Shown piece by piece: positions 43,875-47,348 of a stretch of DNA of 47,348 nt. The notes under the pieces were generated by a model that was not told the origin of the DNA, ran no database searches, and saw only the letters and a list, made by a program, of their open reading frames with translations. The DNA is taken from NCBI GenBank assembly GCA_947379755.1, contig CANCOC010000017.1:1-47348 (forward strand). Direction: 5' to 3'. The first letter of the stretch is position 1; every line of letters starts with the position of its first letter. The stretch comes from Alcaligenaceae bacterium (GTDB taxonomy: Bacteria; Pseudomonadota; Gammaproteobacteria; Burkholderiales; Burkholderiaceae_B). Position numbers and translations under genes: made by a program.

Positions 43875-44969
43875 TTATTCTTTTTCGAGCTTGCGCAAAC
43901 GTTTGCGTAAAGTCGACAGCTGCTGAATAACCGCTGCATTGCGCTGCCAATCAGTATGCTCGGCAAACGGAAATACACCGGTATAGCGCCCTGGCTTGGA
44001 AACATTGGCAGTCACTGCCGTTCCACCAGATACATGCACGTCATCACCGATCGTAAGATGCCCCGAAATCATCGAGGCGCCACCGATCGTGCAGCGCGAA
44101 CCAATTGTGGTTGAGCCTGCGACACCTACGCATGCTGCCATTGCTGTATGAGCGCCTATCCGGCAATTATGCCCAATCATGATTTGATTATCGAGTTTGA
44201 CACCGTCTTCAAGGATTGTGTTTTCGAGCGCACCACGATCTACCGTCGTGTTTGCACCGATCTCCACGTCATTACCGATCAACAGGCTACCAAGCTGAGG
44301 AATTTTGCCCCAGGCACCCCGCGCCAGCGTTGGATCGGGCGCAAAACCAAAACCATCCGCACCCAATACAGCACCACTGTGAACAATGGCGCGTGCACCG
44401 ATCTTGACACCATCATAAATAGTGACTCTTGGATGTAAAAGGCTTGATGCCCCAATTTCAACATCTGCACCAATGACACAACCAGCCGAGATCTGGCTCA
44501 TGGCTTCAATTTTGCAACGTGGCCCAATCACAACGTGTGGACCGATCGTGACGCTCGGCGCAATTGTTGCTGTCGGATCAATTACCGCACTGGCGTGAAT
44601 GGCGATCTCGCGCGCAGGCATGCGAGCCCAGTCAAACCACTGTGCAATCCGTGCATAGAGTAAATAAGGATGTTTACAGATGACGCGGGCAAAATGAACG
44701 GGCTCTGCCAATTGGGCAAGTTGGACTTCGATCTCGGGCAATACGATGACCGTAGATGCCTGTGTCAGCGCGAGCTGATCAAGGTACTTAGGGTGGACGA
44801 TGAAGGAGATTTCGTTCGGACCGGCACTGGCCAGAGAACCCAGACCCGCAATACGGGGATTGGTCCACTGTCCGATGCCAGGAACAACTGACTGCACGAG
44901 GCCACCGGGGATGGCACGCAACAGCTCAGAAAGTGCAGGTGCCCGATCGGGATTGAGGAGAACGGGCAT
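43875..44969 (-). CDS. lpxD: UDP-3-O-acylglucosamine N-acyltransferase
   Basis: 364 residues. An N-terminal uridine-binding domain is followed by hexapeptide beta-helix repeats ([13 protein letters not shown] and similar) and the catalytic His in [17 protein letters not shown]. Ends in a coiled helix [10 protein letters not shown]. Third step of lipid A synthesis. 71 bases separate it from fabZ; 15 from ompH. Confidence 0.96.
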   Translation of the reverse strand: MPVLLNPDRAPALSELLRAIPGGLVQSVVPGIGQWTNPRIAGLGSLASAGPNEISFIVHPKYLDQLALTQASTVIVLPEIEVQLAQLAEPVHFARVICKHPYLLYARIAQWFDWARMPAREIAIHASAVIDPTATIAPSVTIGPHVVIGPRCKIEAMSQISAGCVIGADVEIGASSLLHPRVTIYDGVKIGARAIVHSGAVLGADGFGFAPDPTLARGAWGKIPQLGSLLIGNDVEIGANTTVDRGALENTILEDGVKLDNQIMIGHNCRIGAHTAMAACVGVAGSTTIGSRCTIGGASMISGHLTIGDDVHVSGGTAVTANVSKPGRYTGVFPFAEHTDWQRNAAVIQQLSTLRKRLRKLEKE

Positions 44970-44984
44970 CTTTTTGCAGCAGAA

Positions 44985-45530
44985 TTACTTGCCGAGCGAC
45001 TGGATCACCTTGTCGGTGATATCAATGCGCGGATTCACTGTCACAGCATCCTGAATGATGACGTCATAGTTTTCTTGTTCAGCAATACGCTTGATCGCCA
45101 CGTTGGCCTTCTCAACGATCGCAGCAAACTCTTCGTTACGGCGACGGTTGAAGTCTTCCTGGAATTCGCGGCGTTTACGCTGAAGCTCTGCATCCATGTT
45201 GGCAAGTTCGCGCTGACGCTTGTTGCGGTCTGACTCTGACAGGACAGGTGCATCTTTTTCGAATTTTTGTGCTGAACTGCGCAGATTGCCAGCCAGACGC
45301 TCTAAGTCATCATTGCGCTTTTTGAATTCAGCTTCAATTTTGGTTTGAGCCGCCTTAGCCGGGCTTGAGTCACGCAGAATCCGTTCGGTATTCACGAAAC
45401 CCAGTTTGGTGCCCTGTGCCTGTGCCGTGCTAACACCGACCACTGAACACGCAATTGCTGCGGAAGCAAGCAACCAGGCCATACGCTTTGAAACAACAGA
45501 AGTACGAATTGAACGATGAAATACAGACAT
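44985..45530 (-). CDS. skp: OmpH/Skp-family periplasmic chaperone
   Basis: 181 residues. A signal peptide ending at AQAQ is followed by LGFVNTERILRDSSPAKAAQTKIEAEF, long charged helices forming the Skp tentacles (about 60-140), and a beta-strand end. It holds unfolded outer-membrane proteins for delivery to BamA, which is encoded just upstream. Confidence 0.94.
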   Translation of the reverse strand: MSVFHRSIRTSVVSKRMAWLLASAAIACSVVGVSTAQAQGTKLGFVNTERILRDSSPAKAAQTKIEAEFKKRNDDLERLAGNLRSSAQKFEKDAPVLSESDRNKRQRELANMDAELQRKRREFQEDFNRRRNEEFAAIVEKANVAIKRIAEQENYDVIIQDAVTVNPRIDITDKVIQSLGK

Positions 45531-45587
45531 TATTAAAGTCTCTCGATAAACAAAATATTAGTAAGCTATTGTGCCATTAAATGACAC

Positions 45588-47348
45588 TTAGAAACCGGTA
45601 CCAATCTGGAACTGGAATACCTGAGTATTATCCGTTTCCTGTGCATTCAAAGGCTTGGCATAAGACAACTGCAGTGGTCCAAGAGGTGAAATCCAGGTTA
45701 GACCCACACCAGCAGAATAACGCATCTGACTCATATTAATCGCGGTATCGTTACCATACCCATCGGTACCGAAAACCTGACCGCCATCAGCGAAGACAAA
45801 CCAGCGCAAGGTACGGTCTTGCTGTGTACCGGGGAAAGGCAGGTAAAACTGCACGTTACCCACGACGCGCTTGGAGCCGCCAAGGTAGGCTCCGGTAATC
45901 AGGTCTGTTGGGCCCAGTGAGTTGGTGGAATAACCACGAACGGTACCGATACCACCAGCATAGATGTTTTTAATGATTGGGTAAGGCAGATCGCTATAGC
46001 TCTTGCCGTAATCAAACATGGCATTAAAGGCCAGCGTGAAATCACGACCAACGGGCAGATAGAGTTGCTGCTGAGCCGACATCAAATAATACTTAAGTGA
46101 CATTGTACCCATATCAGCCTTCAACCGCGTATAGGAACCTTTTGTGGGTACCAGAGCGCTATCTCGCAGATCCTTGGACCAACCCGTATTCAAAATCGCC
46201 GCAGTCGTGGTGTCACCATAGTTATTGACGTATTCACGATAGGCCAAGGGTGAGGAATCATAGAGCGAAATTGTGTTTTTCTCGAGCGAAACACCACCAA
46301 AAACACGGTCAAACTCTGTAATCGGCACACCAAAGTTCAGGCCGGCACCCACGGTTGTCACCTGGTACATACCTGGATTGTTGGAGTACGGCGTAATGGT
46401 GCGGTAATACAGCGATGTCGTACGGCTGATCCCGTCATTCGTAAAATAAGGATCAGTATGGGCGAGCACAGCAGTTCGGTTGTATTGGCTTGTGTTGACG
46501 TTCAGTGTCAGGTTGGTGCCACTACCAAACACGTTCTGTTCGGTAATACCGGCCGAGAGAATCACCCCGTCAACCTGTCCGTAACCAACACCCAAACTGA
46601 CCATGCCAGTTGGTTTTTCAGTCACTGTCAGATTGACATCGACCTGATCAGGTGAATTCGGAACAGGCTCGGTTGCAAGCTTGACATCAGTAAAGTAGCC
46701 CAGGCGATCCAGACGATCACGGGACAATTTCAGTTTTCCTGCATCGTACCAGGCAGCCTCGGGTTGACGCAGGTCACGACGAATCACCTCATCACGTGTG
46801 CGGTGATTGCCGCCAATCTGAATCCGACGCACGTACACACGGCGACTTGGATCGACATAAAAAGTCACGTCCGCAGTCTGCTTTTCACGATCCAGTGCAG
46901 GGTTAGGATTGACGTTGGCGAATGCGTAACCCAGACCACCCAGGAAGTCAGTGATGGATTTCGCTGTGGCGTTTGTTTTTGCACCGTTGAACAACTCGCC
47001 AGCTTTGATCTGCACAAGCTGTTCGATTTCAGAATCAAGACCCAGCAATTCACCAGCAAGCTTGACACTTGTAACAGTGTAAGGCTTGCCTTCGTTGATC
47101 GTAATCGTGACGTACATCTCTTTACGATCTGGAGAAATCGTGACCTGAGGCGGCTCTGACTTGTACTCAAGGTAACCGCGATCAAGATAATAAGAACGTA
47201 GTTTTTCGATATCACGGTCGAGTTTTTCACGGGAGTATTTGTCTGCATCCGTGTACCAGGTCAACCAGCCTGATGTCGTCAGAGTAAAGAGACCGAGCAG
47301 ATCGCTTTCAGAAAAAGCAGAATTGCCAACAATTTTGATTTCTTTGAT
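45588..47348 (-). CDS. bamA: Outer-membrane protein assembly factor BamA (N-terminal part outside window)
   Basis: The frame is open to the window edge (586 residues visible), beginning IKEIKIVGNSAF at the start of the third POTRA domain. POTRA 3-5 are followed by the 16-strand barrel with the L6-loop motif written VRGY (VRGF in E. coli), SAGVGLTWISPLGPLQLSYAKPL and a C-terminal Phe (FQIGTGF). The signal peptide and POTRA 1-2 lie beyond the window. Core of the machine that inserts outer-membrane proteins; first visible gene of the bamA-skp-lpxD-fabZ-lpxA-lpxB-rnhB operon. Confidence 0.97.
   Translation of the reverse strand: MKEIKIVGNSAFSESDLLGLFTLTTSGWLTWYTDADKYSREKLDRDIEKLRSYYLDRGYLEYKSEPPQVTISPDRKEMYVTITINEGKPYTVTSVKLAGELLGLDSEIEQLVQIKAGELFNGAKTNATAKSITDFLGGLGYAFANVNPNPALDREKQTADVTFYVDPSRRVYVRRIQIGGNHRTRDEVIRRDLRQPEAAWYDAGKLKLSRDRLDRLGYFTDVKLATEPVPNSPDQVDVNLTVTEKPTGMVSLGVGYGQVDGVILSAGITEQNVFGSGTNLTLNVNTSQYNRTAVLAHTDPYFTNDGISRTTSLYYRTITPYSNNPGMYQVTTVGAGLNFGVPITEFDRVFGGVSLEKNTISLYDSSPLAYREYVNNYGDTTTAAILNTGWSKDLRDSALVPTKGSYTRLKADMGTMSLKYYLMSAQQQLYLPVGRDFTLAFNAMFDYGKSYSDLPYPIIKNIYAGGIGTVRGYSTNSLGPTDLITGAYLGGSKRVVGNVQFYLPFPGTQQDRTLRWFVFADGGQVFGTDGYGNDTAINMSQMRYSAGVGLTWISPLGPLQLSYAKPLNAQETDNTQVFQFQIGTGF

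Overview
The window looks like chromosomal DNA of a betaproteobacterium of the order Burkholderiales, most likely Alcaligenaceae-like. The reasons are two Bug/TctC-type periplasmic binding proteins, the block bamA-ompH-lpxD-fabZ-lpxA-lpxB-rnhB-rlmB, the linked ppsR/ppsA, smpB, ratA/rnfH block, and the ygfZ versus mltG-tmk-holB-tatD arrangement. Base composition is close to 50% GC. No tRNA, rRNA, CRISPR array or insertion sequence was seen. The genus assignment is inference.

Left part (1-9000): the end of a large repeat-built surface adhesin, a terminator, then a LuxR-type regulator, a TolC-like outer-membrane protein, a LapB-type ABC exporter and an HlyD/LapC-type adaptor. This is a type I secretion system for the adhesin. 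It is followed by two tandem single-domain BLUF proteins. Three signalling proteins here have altered key residues. The regulator's receiver has Glu at the phospho-acceptor position and lacks one acidic-pocket Asp, and both BLUF proteins have Phe in place of the photoactive Tyr. This is the best candidate for an undescribed system: secretion of an adhesin under signalling proteins that look locked or repurposed.

Middle-left (9000-17500): a three-BON-domain protein; a candidate structured small RNA with its own terminator; a reverse-strand group with a PuuE-like deacetylase, a muconolactone-isomerase-like protein and a Bug protein; two small envelope proteins; a glutathione S-transferase; and a forward operon of a tartrate-dehydrogenase-like enzyme, a Bug protein and an HpaI-type aldolase.

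At 17637-17664 lies a sequence that matches the XerC/XerD dif site, with a 19-base core identical to E. coli dif. Four GGGNAGGG-type (KOPS) octamers were found by eye, two on each side, and all point toward it. The window therefore probably spans the chromosome replication terminus.

Right part (17700-47348): a beta-CASP RNA-processing nuclease; DoxX; a periplasmic peroxiredoxin, photolyase and glutathione peroxidase run followed by a broken glutathione S-transferase start; an RsiV-like lipoprotein; a polar amino acid ABC importer; an ankyrin protein; the tatD-holB-tmk-mltG set opposite ygfZ; a valine-degradation operon; rnfH-ratA opposite smpB; ppsA and ppsR diverging across a strongly structured ppsA leader; and the lipid A/outer-membrane assembly operon, ending in a bamA cut off by the window edge. 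Most genes right of 23.8 kb are on the minus strand, as expected for leading-strand genes on that side of dif.
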